Of a stretch of DNA of 64,000 nt, positions 42,051 through 52,880 are shown piece after piece. Location: the NCBI RefSeq assembly GCF_040436345.1, contig NC_133233.1:82501-146500 (forward strand). The letters run 5' to 3'. The first letter of the stretch is position 1. Every line of letters starts with the position of its first letter. The translations under genes were made by a program, and so were the position numbers. Source of the stretch: Pagrus major. Its lineage: Eukaryota > Chordata > Actinopteri > Spariformes > Sparidae. The notes under the pieces are model-generated. The model made no database searches. It was not told where the DNA came from and was given only the letters and a program-made list of their open reading frames with translations.

Positions 42051-42795
42051 CAGTCAAACCAGACGCGGTCATTTTTGACCTGGGAGGACAACAGGTGTGA
42101 TTATTTGCTGCCATTAAAAAAAATTGAAGTGGTTTAAAAACAGCGTCCTAACTCTACTTTGACATATACCAGTCTGATGATCTATCAATACACGTGACGC
42201 GTTAACTATAGTCAGAATAATTGATGATTTTATTTATTTTTACTCAAAAACAAGGTAAAAGTTCATTTAAATGAGGTCTTACAGGCCTTGAATTTCAAAT
42301 GGAATAAAGAAATGGTGTTAATGTGTTTGAATGAAGTTGTAATTAAAGGTGTAACACAGTATTGGGTAAAGTATCCACTTTATATACTTTAAATAACAGT
42401 CAAACCAGACGGGGTCAATTTTGACCCCATAGGACAGCAGGTGTGATTATGTGCTGCCATTAAAACAATTCAAATGATTCAAAAACGGCATTCTCACTAA
42501 ACTTTGACAAATACCACTCTGTGATAAGTCAAATAGTCAAAATGATATAAAGTCAAAATAATTAATTGTTTCATTTTAATTTCACTCAAAAACAGGGTAT
42601 ACTTTTATGTAAACAAGTTATATTGGCCCTAAATTCCAAAACAAAGGGAAAAATTTGTGGTAATGGGTTGGACTGAAGTTAGACGAAAGGTGTAACACAG
42701 AATTGATTGACATTTATACTATATGCTTTTAATAACAGTCAAACCAGACAGGGTCATTTTTGACCCCAGAGGACAAAAGGTGTATGGCAATTGGG
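42051..42795. repeat. About 340-bp tandem repeat near the piggyBac right end
   Basis: AACAGTCAAACCAGAC recurs at 42,049, 42,395 and 42,734. Each copy is followed by a palindromic GGGTCA(A/T)TTTTGACC(C/T) and AGGACA.CAGGTGT. Likely transposase-binding subterminal repeats. Confidence 0.85.
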
Positions 42796-42814
42796 AGGAT
42801 TGAACAAGGGTTAA

Positions 42815-43290
42815 ACAATTAAAACAACAATTTATACTTACCTTAAAAAGTTAGTCTTAAATTAGATCATTTCATAAATACATAAATTCATACTTACTTT
42901 AAAAACCTACATTCAGATTATTTCATGTACAAAAAGTTTAAATCTGTAGGGGAACTATAGTATTGCTCCGTAACGTCGAAAAGGGGAGGGACCATTGAAA
43001 CACAAGAGTAGAGGGGTATAAAATGATACGCTCAGGAGAAGGATCTCACCTTTGCTCAGACCACTGAAAGGGAAGCATCTCTGCACAAGTCAGTCAGACA
43101 ATTAGCATTTGTTTGCAAGCCTGAAGAAAACCCAGACAGGGTCGAAACAATGGGTTATTCTTATTGTTATCTTTTATTGCTTGCTTTTATTGTGCTGGGA
43201 CCTGAGTACTTGTTTCGTTCTATCATGTGCAAACGTGAATTGAATGACAATAAACAAACCTTTGAACCTTTTGAGCTCTTCATCTTAAAA
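42815..43290 (+). mobile_element. Second half of a hammerhead/Penelope-like family member
   Basis: Continues the CTTACCTTAAAA array from 34,804, then CGTCGAAAAGGGGAGGGA, TATAAAA at 43,017, a leader with GGATCTCACCTTTGCTCAGA, AAGCATCTCTGCACAAGTCA, and a hammerhead relic at 43.1 kb. After it comes a different 3' end, CAATAAACAAACCTTTGAAC, so the downstream ORF is not present here. Confidence 0.7.
43111..43155 (+). ncRNA. Decayed hammerhead motif
   Basis: Core CTGAAGA (43,121-43,127) and CGAAAC (43,143-43,148) are intact. Stem II ACCC/GGGT is present. But AACAAT replaces AACGTH, so stem III and the cleavage triplet are lost and stem I does not pair. Confidence 0.5.
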
Positions 43291-43319
43291 TGGAACATTC
43301 TAGCTTCATACTTACATTA

Positions 43320-43925
43320 AGTAACTAACAATGAGTGATAAACGGGTTATTCAACCTTTTATTCAACAACTGAAATCTTTTACAGCAAAACTAAACATCT
43401 TTCTTTTTATCAAAAATGATATAAAATAATAAGAGCAGCTCTACATCAGATTCTTGAGTGGTCCACAACCCCTTGTTTTGTAAATAGTAGAAAATAAGTA
43501 AACAAATTAGTTGTGTTACCTCTCGTTGTGGCAACAGATGCAAGGCACTGTCGACACAGAACACGTGTTTGGTCAATATCATCCTTCTTGTAGCCGAAAT
43601 AATTCCAGATAACTGACGTCGCTTTTCTTTTTGGCACCAAGTCTTCGTTTTTGGTGATTTTCTCTTGTTCGTTGCTCATTTTTTAATGTTGTTACAAGCG
43701 ACTCACTCCATGTGCAGGGGCGTGGTCTGCTGAGGCACACTGAATAAGAACTAATGTGATTGGTGGATCGCTGCACATGGAGAGTCCGCATGCACAGCGT
43801 GTGTCAGGTACCCTTGGAATTAGATGAGTTCATTTGCTTCCTACATCGCAGGCCCTGCGATGTGACTATTGCGCACACGTACATCGCGATGACGATGCTC
43901 AAACGATATATTGTGCAGCTCTACC
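43320..43925 (-). mobile_element. hAT relic with one terminus
   Basis: Right end, inverted, reads TAGAGCTGCACAATATATCG, a typical fish hAT terminus. The left end is not found. Contains a BED-finger coding piece. Confidence 0.7.
43446..43679 (-). pseudogene. hAT BED zinc finger fragment
   Basis: KRKATSVIWNYFGYKKDDID then VLCRQCLASVATTRGNTTNL; Cys-x2-Cys half present, His half lost into unrelated sequence. Third independent hAT family in the window, judging by its sequence and terminus. Confidence 0.7.
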
Positions 43926-43929
43926 AAAC

Positions 43930-44570
43930 AGTGTCTTGGAAGGAGAAGTGGGATCATGTAGACATAATGTACTGACATTGTGGGTTAAATGTTGGGTTTC
44001 AAACTTAGTTACTGTGCCCTCTTCCAAGGTTGTATTAATTTATTTCATGGTGCTGCATTGTGACAGGCAGTGTGTGCACGAGAGATTGAGATTCTCTTCT
44101 GAAAATTCTGACACCACACTCAATACAGTGAAATTCAATGAAATCAGAATTATTGCTTTAGTAATATTTGGCCTATGTATGTATATATTTATGTAGCACT
44201 TTTGTTTCTATTCTTTCTACCAGTTACTACTTATTTTATTGTAGCCTACAACAGAGTTAGGAAGTCCCTATAACAGATATATTCCTGTGTTGCAGAAGAA
44301 CCTCAGCGATATTGATGAAAAATGACGGGCTCTGACTGCCATTGTTTTACATACATTCAAACTAAAACTTACATAAATATTAATTTAAATGATGCTGGAG
44401 AAGCCACATCATCTGCCTTTGTCTGCATGTTTGTATTGCAGTGTAAATACAGCAATATTATCTGGAGAAACCATCTTTGTGTTCATTGAGAAATTCTTAA
44501 TGCCTGTTACTAACCCAACATCTTCCCTTTCCCACCATTTTATACTTTCTCTTCCCCTCTTACTCTCTGT
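43930..44570. other. No gene recognised
   Basis: AT-rich sequence. Only weak short frames. Confidence 0.4.
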
Positions 44571-44812
44571 AGGTATTTGGAGCTGTAGGGCCTGGACCTG
44601 TACAAACCACCCTCTGCCCCATGATTCTGCTCAACACCATCTGTAATATTGTCATTATTGTTGTTGTTTCATTAGTATCATTGACATTGTCATTGTTTAT
44701 TTCCTCCATCTTGCATCTAGTGGAAATGTGCTTTGCCACTCTCTCCCCCTCCCTCTCTCTAACCTGTATTTTGTTTTGACGCTATATAAATAAAATTGAA
44801 TTGAAACATTGG
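44571..44812 (+). mobile_element. L2-type LINE 3' end
   Basis: GGGCCTGGACCTGTACAAAC, a TCATTATTGTTGTTG stretch, then CGCTATATAAATAAAATTGA ending in TTGAATTGAAA. This is the usual fish L2 tail. Confidence 0.65.
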
Positions 44813-45750
44813 AATTCTTAATCTGTGTGATGGAAGATCTGAAAATGTAAATAAAGATGTAATAAACAGAAAGACACACAATTACTGCTTTTGAACACAA
44901 AGTGTAATACTTTTTAATGATAAAACAGGTAACGTGGGTTCCACCCAAACTTCTTACTTCCAAATAAATAATGTGAGGTAGACAATGTAGACGAGCAGTA
45001 GACTTAACACCACGACAAAAAAGACCACAAGGAAAATAGTAATGGAGTTCTTTCCACAGCAGCACTATAAAGGAGGCAAAGGTAATCTGTCAGTCACTCT
45101 GGCCACTGTAATTCAGATTCTGTAGTCATGACCATTTTCTAGTGCAGCCACTTACCCCTGTCTTCAACACAATAATAGGTGCTTGCACTTGTCCCATCAG
45201 ATGTTTGCCCAGCCTCATAGGGGGGTGAGTGTTCATTATGAATGGGCTAGAATAGAAAAGGGAGTTTATAAGTTAGATATTGTATTATGTTACTTTATAT
45301 CATAGCTCACTTTTACAAGAGTACCAGGAAACATGTAAGGATGTATGTTATACAGGGTAATTACAGTCTCGGTGGTTTTGCTCATGAATTGGCAAGAGTA
45401 GAGTATGAAGTGTACAAGTTCAACATTAAATGAAGACAGCACACATCTACATGAACACAAGAAAGTAAAGACCTATTTTTCACAGGGTGACTAATGGTAG
45501 CCATTATCATTGTGGTCCACCGGAATGAGGATTTGTTCCACGCAGGTTGGTTGCATGGTGGTGTAGACTCTAAATAAAAACAAAACTGTTTACGTCAAAC
45601 CAATCCCTGAAATTCCACACGTTAGAAACATTTTTGGCCTGTCACATACAGCGTTGTAAATTTTTCTTCCGGTCCACACAGGTGGCTGGTTAATACAAAC
45701 AAAGGAGCATAATTAAAAACATGTCTTGATAGCATTAATGATTATCCAGT
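44813..45750. other. No gene recognised
   Basis: No supported ORF; a TG run at 45,758-45,773 borders the next LINE piece. Confidence 0.4.
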
Positions 45751-45869
45751 CATTTTGTGTGTGTGTGTGTGTGTGGAAGCACAGTATTGTGTGCTCACAG
45801 GTGTCTATACCTCAATGTCCTTGATGTCTGTAAGGTACACCTGTCTTGGAGTCAGCCTTCACAAGAAGT

Positions 45870-46340
45870 ATTGTATTTTAATTGTTTGCTATTACCCTGC
45901 CAGAGCACTACACTCTCAGGATGCAGGCTTACTTGTGGTTCCCACAGTCTTTAAAAGTAGAATGGGAGGCAGAGCCTTCAGCTATCAGGCTCCTCTACTG
46001 TGTAACCAACTTCCAGTCTTGGTCCATGAGGCAGACACCCTCTCTCTGTTTAAGAGTAGACTTTTTGACAAAGCTTACAGTTAGGGTTGGCTCAGCTGAA
46101 CCCTGAACCATCCCTTAGCTATGCTGCTATAGGCCTAGACTGCTGGGGGATGTCCCATGATGCACTGAGCTTCTATTTCTTTCATTCCCTCTTCATCTGT
46201 ACACATGCATGTCCCACTGATGCCTGTTGCTATTCCAATATCTTCCCTTCCCGTAGTTCTCTGCTTTGTCCCCTCAGTATAAGTCTGACAAAGGACCCAA
46301 CCTTTGCACAAACTCCTAACATGAAAAATTAATTTAATAA
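45870..46340 (+). mobile_element. L2-type LINE C-terminus and 3' region
   Basis: Reads PARALHSQDAGLLVVPTVFK, then GGRAFSYQAPLLCNQLPVL and LFKSRLFDKAYS. This is the final segment of L2/Maui-like ORF2, followed by its 3' region. 5'-truncated. Confidence 0.75.
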
Positions 46341-46589
46341 TGAGTAATTGAACTTGTGGCACAAATTACCACCACACTCTTACTCTCACGCTCTTACTTT
46401 CATGTTCATAAATAATGCTCCCCTCTTTAAAAAATTACATTTTATTTTGTCCTTGCTAAATACAAAGACACCACTATATAGTATAGTACATGATGCCCTC
46501 AGAATTATCATACCAGTGCTGTGTTATATAAAACAGCACAATCAACTCCGTCTGTGTTTTTACAGTAGAGGAGATTTTAAAGACTAAAT

Positions 46590-47029
46590 GGGTGTCGATT
46601 TACCATATCAAATTCAGAAAACACACCTTTGATTTCACACAAAATATAACTTTGGAAAGAAGAAACAAAAAAGCGGGCAAAAACCTTGCGCTAAAATTCA
46701 AAAATACCTGATTTTGCGGCAAATATTTCTGAAAAGTTGCAATGAAGTTGCGGGAGCAAGTCAAAGTTGCGAAAAAAAAGTAAAAAGGGTCAATGACGTC
46801 GGAACAACGTCAAATTCGCGGTGATTGGTCAACTGGAGGGACCTACCTCTCAGGTAAGCACCCTACATCTCGTAACCGGATGTGCCGCCCACAGTCTCCT
46901 TGCATATGCTTTCATGCACAGTGTCGCTTGTTTATAGCAACTTAAACCCGTGGCGGGCGCTAAGTGGTTAATTTGTTCCGAAATTGGAGAAGTCTGAGTC
47001 ACTGCGCTCTGCTACAGCTAGGGAAAATA
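46590..47029 (+). promoter_or_regulatory. Probable promoter region of the SAMD3-like gene
   Basis: Upstream of the short first exon. CAATGACGTCGG at 46,792 contains a CRE-like TGACGTC, and GTGATTGGTC at 46,821 contains an inverted CCAAT box. No TATA. Functional role inferred from position. Confidence 0.4.
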
Positions 47030-47044
47030 ATGGCATATGTAGAG
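47030..47044 (+). CDS. SAMD3-like gene, exon 1
   Basis: ATGGCATATGTAGAG followed by GTAAG; encodes MAYVE. A tiny first coding exon after a G-rich leader. Confidence 0.5.
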
Positions 47045-48172
47045 GTAAGATAGCTCACCTGACTTTGTCGTTCCATTAAAATGAACGTGTCAGATAGTGT
47101 TTGTTCTGCATGAATTATTTCAAACTGCAGAATGAAAATTTTAAAACTTTAAAACATTAAAGAGTCCTATTTCCACTACATTGTCCTTAATTGTTGTTAT
47201 ATCTTCTATAGTAATTCTGACAAAGAACATCTATTTTACTATGAACTTTTGCTACTTGATATTTAGCCCATAAAGCCAGCACATATGAAATAATATTAAA
47301 TATAAAATATTTCCATTGCTGAAACCTGCAGGGAGAGAAGAGGGTGCATGTGTAACAACGTGTCTTCATGCAGTGGTCTGACATTATCTGATTATAACTG
47401 GATTTATTGAGCAAGCCTAATGATAATAATAACAAAAAAATAATAGTTGCTTTGTAATTATATTGCATTAATATAACATGAGGGTTCAATAGACAGTAGT
47501 CAATTACTCTTGATAAAAAGAAACACCAGGGGGAGACAGATCCACTTTATAGGACAGTATTTCTGTCACTGTGCGGCTTCACATGTTAAGTTTCCTGTTT
47601 ATCAGCTCTCATGTGACTACACCATCCACTCAGAGTCCAATGTGAACCAATTTCAACACATTATTATAGCTGTTTTAAAGATGCTTCTGGAAATATGTAA
47701 CATGTTAATGCTAAATGTAAAACACTAGTATGAAAATAGGCAGTTGTAGATATACATGTAAAATACAACATTTTATAAATCAAATGAATTAACTTGAGCT
47801 GAAACACATGAATTAACATAACCTTGAAGTTAATATGATAATGATAGAATTAGTGAAAATAGTGAGGGAGAGAAGAGGGTGTGACAACTTGTGAATATAT
47901 AGAGGTCTGAGTTACTATTATCTCCAAACAAGGGCAGTTATTGTGCAAACCTCAGCAATTCAGTTCTGTGCATAGTAATAAACATAACAACAATGACAAG
48001 CAAAACATTTTAACAACTGTCAATCAGGTGAGATGATGCCACTTTTGAAAACATTTTTCTTGGACAAAAAAAGTAGCAATTCGCCTAATTTTAGTGCAAA
48101 ATTTGACATGATTAAGATTGTATTTCTGTAAATCATCATGTTATTTTTTCCATCTCTTCCATTTGAACACAG

Positions 48173-48371
48173 AGACCAGAGAAGGCCGAAGCGCAGAAAA
48201 ATCCTGTGCCAGCAAAGTCTCCTCACCCCAGAAGAAGGCCCAGCAATAAAACAGCTGGGCATCAGTGTCCTATTTGTGGACTTACGTGGATATAATGCAG
48301 CATCTCAAAGTCACAGAGAAGGTGAAAAACAAAGAAGAGCTCAGTCTTTTAAGGAAGTTGGCTCACAGACA
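48173..48371 (+). CDS. SAMD3-like gene, exon 2 (zinc-finger-like), frameshifted
   Basis: Basic Pro-rich start (RPEKAEAQKNPVPAKSPHPR), then HQCPICGLTWI and, in a shifted frame, MQHLKVTEKVKNKEELSLL. The C-x2-C ... H-L-K arrangement suggests a zinc finger. The frameshift at about 48,290 would stop translation. Confidence 0.5.
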
Positions 48372-48900
48372 GTAAATATTTTGGAGATATTACCATTCAC
48401 ACACACACGCACATGGAATGGGGACTTTTTTAATATTACAGTGATAAATCCATAATGAATTGAGCAATCACAGAACATTAGATACAGCTGAGGCCATGCA
48501 GGTGCAGCATGTTTCCACAGGAGAGAGGGAACCCACAGACCTGCTCCATTTGAAACTGCTGCCTGGCCCACAACAACACACTTGGGATTCCACTCCTCAT
48601 GCTGTCGACTTTAGTTTGCCAACAGTGTCAGAACCTTCTTGCTCATAACAACACACAACAACAGGAAGAAAATATGCAGTGAAATGGGCAATCAGTGAAT
48701 CCTGCAAACACAGTGGTAGTGCTGAAGGTAAACAAAGATGATTTAGATTCTTCCAGACTGTAAATCATGCAAAGGTCATATGGGAGTCAAAGACCAAACC
48801 AAAGGGTATTGTAGGAGGACACTTAAACATTCAAAGTATTATTTCAAAACAAGATCAGGTTCAACACCTACTAACAGACTCCAATGTAGATTATTTATGT

Positions 48901-49674
48901 TTGATTGAAACATGGCTTAACTGTAATATCCCAACACATATGACTGAAGTATCAGGTTATGTATGCTTTAGGAAAGTTAGATTGATGGGCGGGGGGTGGG
49001 GAGGTGGGGGGGGTGGCGGTTGTGGAGCAATGATTTATATAAGAGAGAGTTTTAAATGTGTTGAAATTAATCTGGACACACCTTTAGAGTGTAATGCTAT
49101 TAATGTAGTGTTGTCAACAAAAACGAAATTTAATATTGTAACCCTATATAATCCTCCCTCACATGGTGTCTCATTTTACCAAGATCTAGACGAACTACTT
49201 AAACAACTAAATTGTAGCTGTGAAACTATATTCTTGGGAGACTATAATATAAACTGGTTGGACAAAGGCAGCAAGCAAAAATTAAAAACAATTTATTCAA
49301 ACCATAATTTTCAGCAAATAATTAAAGGACCAACGAGACTTACTAAAGTCAGCAAAACCCTTATTGACTTGGTCTTCACTAATAGAACTGAGAGAGTGAC
49401 AAAGACATACAATTTAATCACAGGCCTGTCTGACCACAATATGGTTTTAATAGTTAGAAAACTTACCAAAAAACGTCTAAAATCCTGGTGCAATGGTAAA
49501 CCAGAGTTTGCAGGTATTCCAAAGAACAAAACAACACAATTTGAAAATGAGTTACGATATATTAATTGGGACGATGTTATACAATCTTACAATGTAAACA
49601 CCTCTTGTGATACAATGATGAAAACATTTACTGATCTGATGCAGAAATACATTCAGAAATTGAAACAGCCATGA
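48901..49674 (+). pseudogene. LINE ORF2, APE endonuclease domain
   Basis: 257 codons: LIETWLNCNIP (catalytic Glu), CGAMIYIRESF, FNIVTLYNPPS, IFLGDYNINWLD (D and N of the active site), IIKGPTRLTKVSKTLIDLVF, and GLSDHNMVLIV (catalytic SDH). All metal-binding residues of the APE-type fold are visible. A Gly-rich insertion (GGGWGGGGGGGCG) at about residues 31-43, from a G-run, is unusual. Frame stops at 49,674 and resumes at 49,749. Confidence 0.88.
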
Positions 49675-49748
49675 CGTTCCAGGGCTTCACCATGCTTAAA
49701 TAAGGATATTCACCAGATAATGAAGAAAAGAGATCTCGCAAACAGTCA

Positions 49749-50045
49749 TTGGTAACAAGAAATAATTCAGACACACTTATTTTCAAAGGCTTAAGAAATA
49801 AGGTAACAAAGGAGTTGCGTATGGCAAAAAGCTGTTACTTTATGCAACTAATTGCTGACTCAAAAGGGAAAAGCACAGCACTCTGGAAACATCTAAATAT
49901 TTTGACTAATCGGGCATCAAATATGAAAAGATCTAACGTGGAACTGAATATAAATGGAAGAGTTGGTAATGATGTTTTGGAAATTTCAAACGAATTTAAT
50001 ACTTTTTTCATTAAATCAGTTGAGGAACTGGCGACTAATTTCTGA
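49749..50045 (+). pseudogene. LINE ORF2, linker between endonuclease and RT
   Basis: Reads RNKVTKELRMAKSCYFMQLI, ALWKHLNILTNRASN, then ISNEFNTFFIKSVEELA. This is the usual helical linker before the RT fingers. Confidence 0.7.
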
Positions 50046-50307
50046 CCAATTGAGTTCGAAGACATACAGAGAGATCTCTCGACTTCTTTTCATATTAAAG
50101 AGGTTAATCAAGGTTAATCAGTGAAATTGGTAAAGTTATAATGCAGTTAAGGCAATCTAAAGCTAAGGATTATTTTAGATTAGATACTTTATTTATTAAA
50201 AAACACGGTTCTGTTGTTCAAGTGCCAGTGACTCATGTAGTCAACTGCTCTATCAGAAGTAATGAATTTCCTGAGCCCTGGAAAAAGGCAATTATAACAA
50301 GGGAAGA

Positions 50308-50330
50308 TAGGGTTAGGGTTAGGGTTAGAC
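50308..50330 (-). repeat. Short interstitial telomeric repeat
   Basis: GATAGGGTTAGGGTTAGGGTT, three TTAGGG units, exactly at the point where the LINE ends and 13 bp before a hAT-like MITE. Confidence 0.85.
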
Positions 50331-50342
50331 ATACAGTACAAC

Positions 50343-51739
50343 CAGAGGTGTCAAGTAACGAAGTACAAATACTTTGTTACCTTACTTAAGTAGAAATTTT
50401 GGGTATCTATACTTTACTGGAGTAATTATTTTTCAGCCAACTTTTTACTTCTACTCCTTACATTTTCACAAAATTATCTGTACTTTCTACTCCTTACATT
50501 TTAAAAATAGCCTAGTTACTCGTGAAATTTTGCTGCACCTCTGATGCGCCTCCGGAGAGGCACAGTATTGGCGAACCGAATCAGTGTGAACGGATAAGCC
50601 GGCGGCGCGGAGCGGGGGCGTGTCGGTCTGGTGTTCACTGTCTGATAACTGTACAGATCCTTCACTCAACAAAATATAGATACAAAGCAACGTTACATGA
50701 CCATACAACAGTAACGTAGTAACTGGTTGTGTCTTTGGCAACTTATATGAGTAAAAAAATACCGCAGTTATTCGTGGAGAAGTCCGACCGACTCTTCGTC
50801 ACATTTCTGCCCGAAAAACAGCGTCCCCGGCAAAAAACTTTAACTCGCCAAATGTTTGTTGCGGTGAAGACTTCAGTGAACTTTCCCCCATAAACAGCCT
50901 CCCTCCCCGCAAGTGATAGAGTCAGACAGCATCCCGTTTACTGATGGCGATTATGTAATTAAGAGAAAAACGTAACTTTGTCATTTTCCAGGATGTTTGG
51001 TGGGTCAGGATCCCAATCACAGCACATTATAACAGCATCCATATGATTATAAACAGTCAGCGGATACATGTTTAGATTAACAGGAGGACACCGGGGAAAA
51101 CACATTGAAAAAAACACACACGTCATCATCATGACGTGTACCGTCACGCCTCTTTTGGAGCTGCGGCGCCGACTTTCTGTGTGAATTACACTCTTTTACA
51201 CTCTTTTTTGTATGTACTTTAAAAAAAACTGTTTTCTAATGTAACATTAACTTGATATAGACATTAAAAAATGTTTTAATACATAATCCATGTCTTATTA
51301 TAAATTAGGTTGTTATGGTATCAATCTGAAAGGTAAAACCATGGAATTTTACTCAATGGCCTTTGTGCCCTGTCATGTGGCCTTGGTGCCCCTAAAATGA
51401 CGAAATTCCAACCCTGTCCGACACCCTATTGGTTTGTACGCGATCCATCGCCCCATAACATTATAGTCATTATGGCCTTTAGAAAAATGTTTTTTTGGGG
51501 AGGTGGGGTAGTGCACTATAGGCCCCTGTGGCGCAGCCTAAGCTTTTGTCCTTAATGGCATTTGTTCCCCTTACATTACTTTTACTTTTATACTTTAAGT
51601 AGTTTTGAAACCAGTACTTTTACACTTTTACTTGAGTAAAAAGCTTGAGTTGATACTTCAACTTCTACAGAAGTATTTTTAAACCCTAGTATCTATACTT
51701 CTACCTGAGTAATGAATGTGAATACTTTTGACACCTCTG
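50343..51739. mobile_element. hAT-like nonautonomous element with CAGAGGTGTCAA ends
   Basis: Ends CAGAGGTGTCAAGTAACG and inverted CAGAGGTGTCAAAAGTA. Subterminal ACTTAAGTA/TACTTGAGTAA repeats are common in fish hAT MITEs. The flanking octamers (AGTACAAC and GTGTTAAT) do not match, so the target duplication is lost or ends were rearranged. No transposase. Sits in intron 2 of the SAMD3-like gene. Confidence 0.75.
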
Positions 51740-52091
51740 GTGTTAATCACACCAACTAAATGTTCCCCACAATCCCCACTGGAGCATTCCAGTGGGGATT
51801 GTGGTTGCAGAGGACTCTGATAACACAATAATATTGCAGCACAGTCCTGCCACAAGACGGAGAGCTGACAACACCTCTCTTGCCCAAGTAAGCTATGCTG
51901 ATTGCTATACATCCTTTCAGAAAATTTACACAAATTTTAATGTATTATCCATTGAAGCACAAGGTTGTGCTGTCTTACCTTAGACACAGCTCTGCATATT
52001 GTTGACAGTATCTCCAACATACAAGTGTAGTGTGCTTGCAGACAAGTGTTAACATTGATTTTATATTATTGTATTTTTTACTGTCACTTAG

Positions 52092-52228
52092 ATGATTGAA
52101 AATGTTCTAAAGAACAAACCTGGAGGAGAGAGGATCATCAATGAGTATGCTCGGACAAAAAGCCTAACAGATAGCAGACGGCGTGACATGGTCAAGATAT
52201 TGGTTGCACATATGACAAGTGAACATGG
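52092..52228 (+). CDS. SAMD3-like gene, exon 4
   Basis: IENVLKNKPGGERIINEYAR, then SRRRDMVKILVAHMTSEHG. An AG acceptor and a GG/GTATGT donor bound it; 137 nt leaves phase 2, completed by exon 5. The upstream exon 3 (about 51,790-51,887: VVAEDSDNTIILQHSPATRR) ends AA/GTAAGC. Confidence 0.6.
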
Positions 52229-52880
52229 GTATGTTGAAATATTTATTTCATTCACAACTAAAATGTTTTTTTATGCACCATCCACGCCTAGTTTGCTGAA
52301 GGTGTCATTTACACTCCAATTAGAGCTGGGCGATATGGGAAAAAGTCATATCACAATATTTTTTTTTATATCAGACGATATCGATATATATCACGATATA
52401 AAACAATTCACTATTTTGTGAATTTTAAATGTTCCCTGCTACTCTTAATTGAGATATGAAGATATCAGAAGGTTAATTTTTAATTAAATATTTATTTTCT
52501 GTCAAAGGTGAACATGACATGTAACACACATCTTAAATCTTTCAAGTTTAAAGGAGAACATAAACAAAACAGACATTATTTTGTCAATGTCAAATGAATA
52601 AAATAGTATCAAAATATAATTAAATTTTCAGAAACTCTCCTTTGTATACATTGTTTTAAATATTGTTTTTTTAAGAACAAACAATAAAATAGAACAATAA
52701 ATAGCCAAAAAAATGTCTTATACTCTCAGTGCAATTTCAAGCAGCTTTCAAAGACAACATAAATAAAATAGACATTGGCTCAACTGTTATCAGATGCTCA
52801 GAAAAAAGGCACAAGAAATCCCAATGAGTGCAGTACTGTCTCTCAGTGCTGTCAATGTTTTGGGTCAGACAGACATAAGC

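Larger units (their letters stand above)
34809..42810 (+). mobile_element. Decayed piggyBac transposon, 8.0 kb with nested insertions
   Basis: TTAA at 34,805-34,808 and 42,811-42,814. Ends CCCTCGTG at left and, inverted, CCCTTGTT at right. Removing it rejoins the CTTACCTTAAAA repeat array. The transposase (+) starts at 35,193 (MRRQRRVSDK) and is interrupted by a 3.7-kb element, a LINE fragment and a piggyBac MITE. A GGTCA/TGACC-bearing repeat lies near the right end and GGGGTTCTGACCCC near the left. Confidence 0.8.
48780..50307 (+). mobile_element. L2/CR1-type LINE, endonuclease part, 3'-truncated
   Basis: APE endonuclease domain followed by the linker to RT; it ends at a short TTAGGG run before any RT catalytic block. 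The APE order and the DLVFTNRTERV block suit the L2/CR1 group. Lies in intron 2 of the SAMD3-like gene, same strand. Confidence 0.85.

Noticed and set aside
45755..45954. Cys/Val repeat ORF
   Set aside because: Produced by a TG dinucleotide run.
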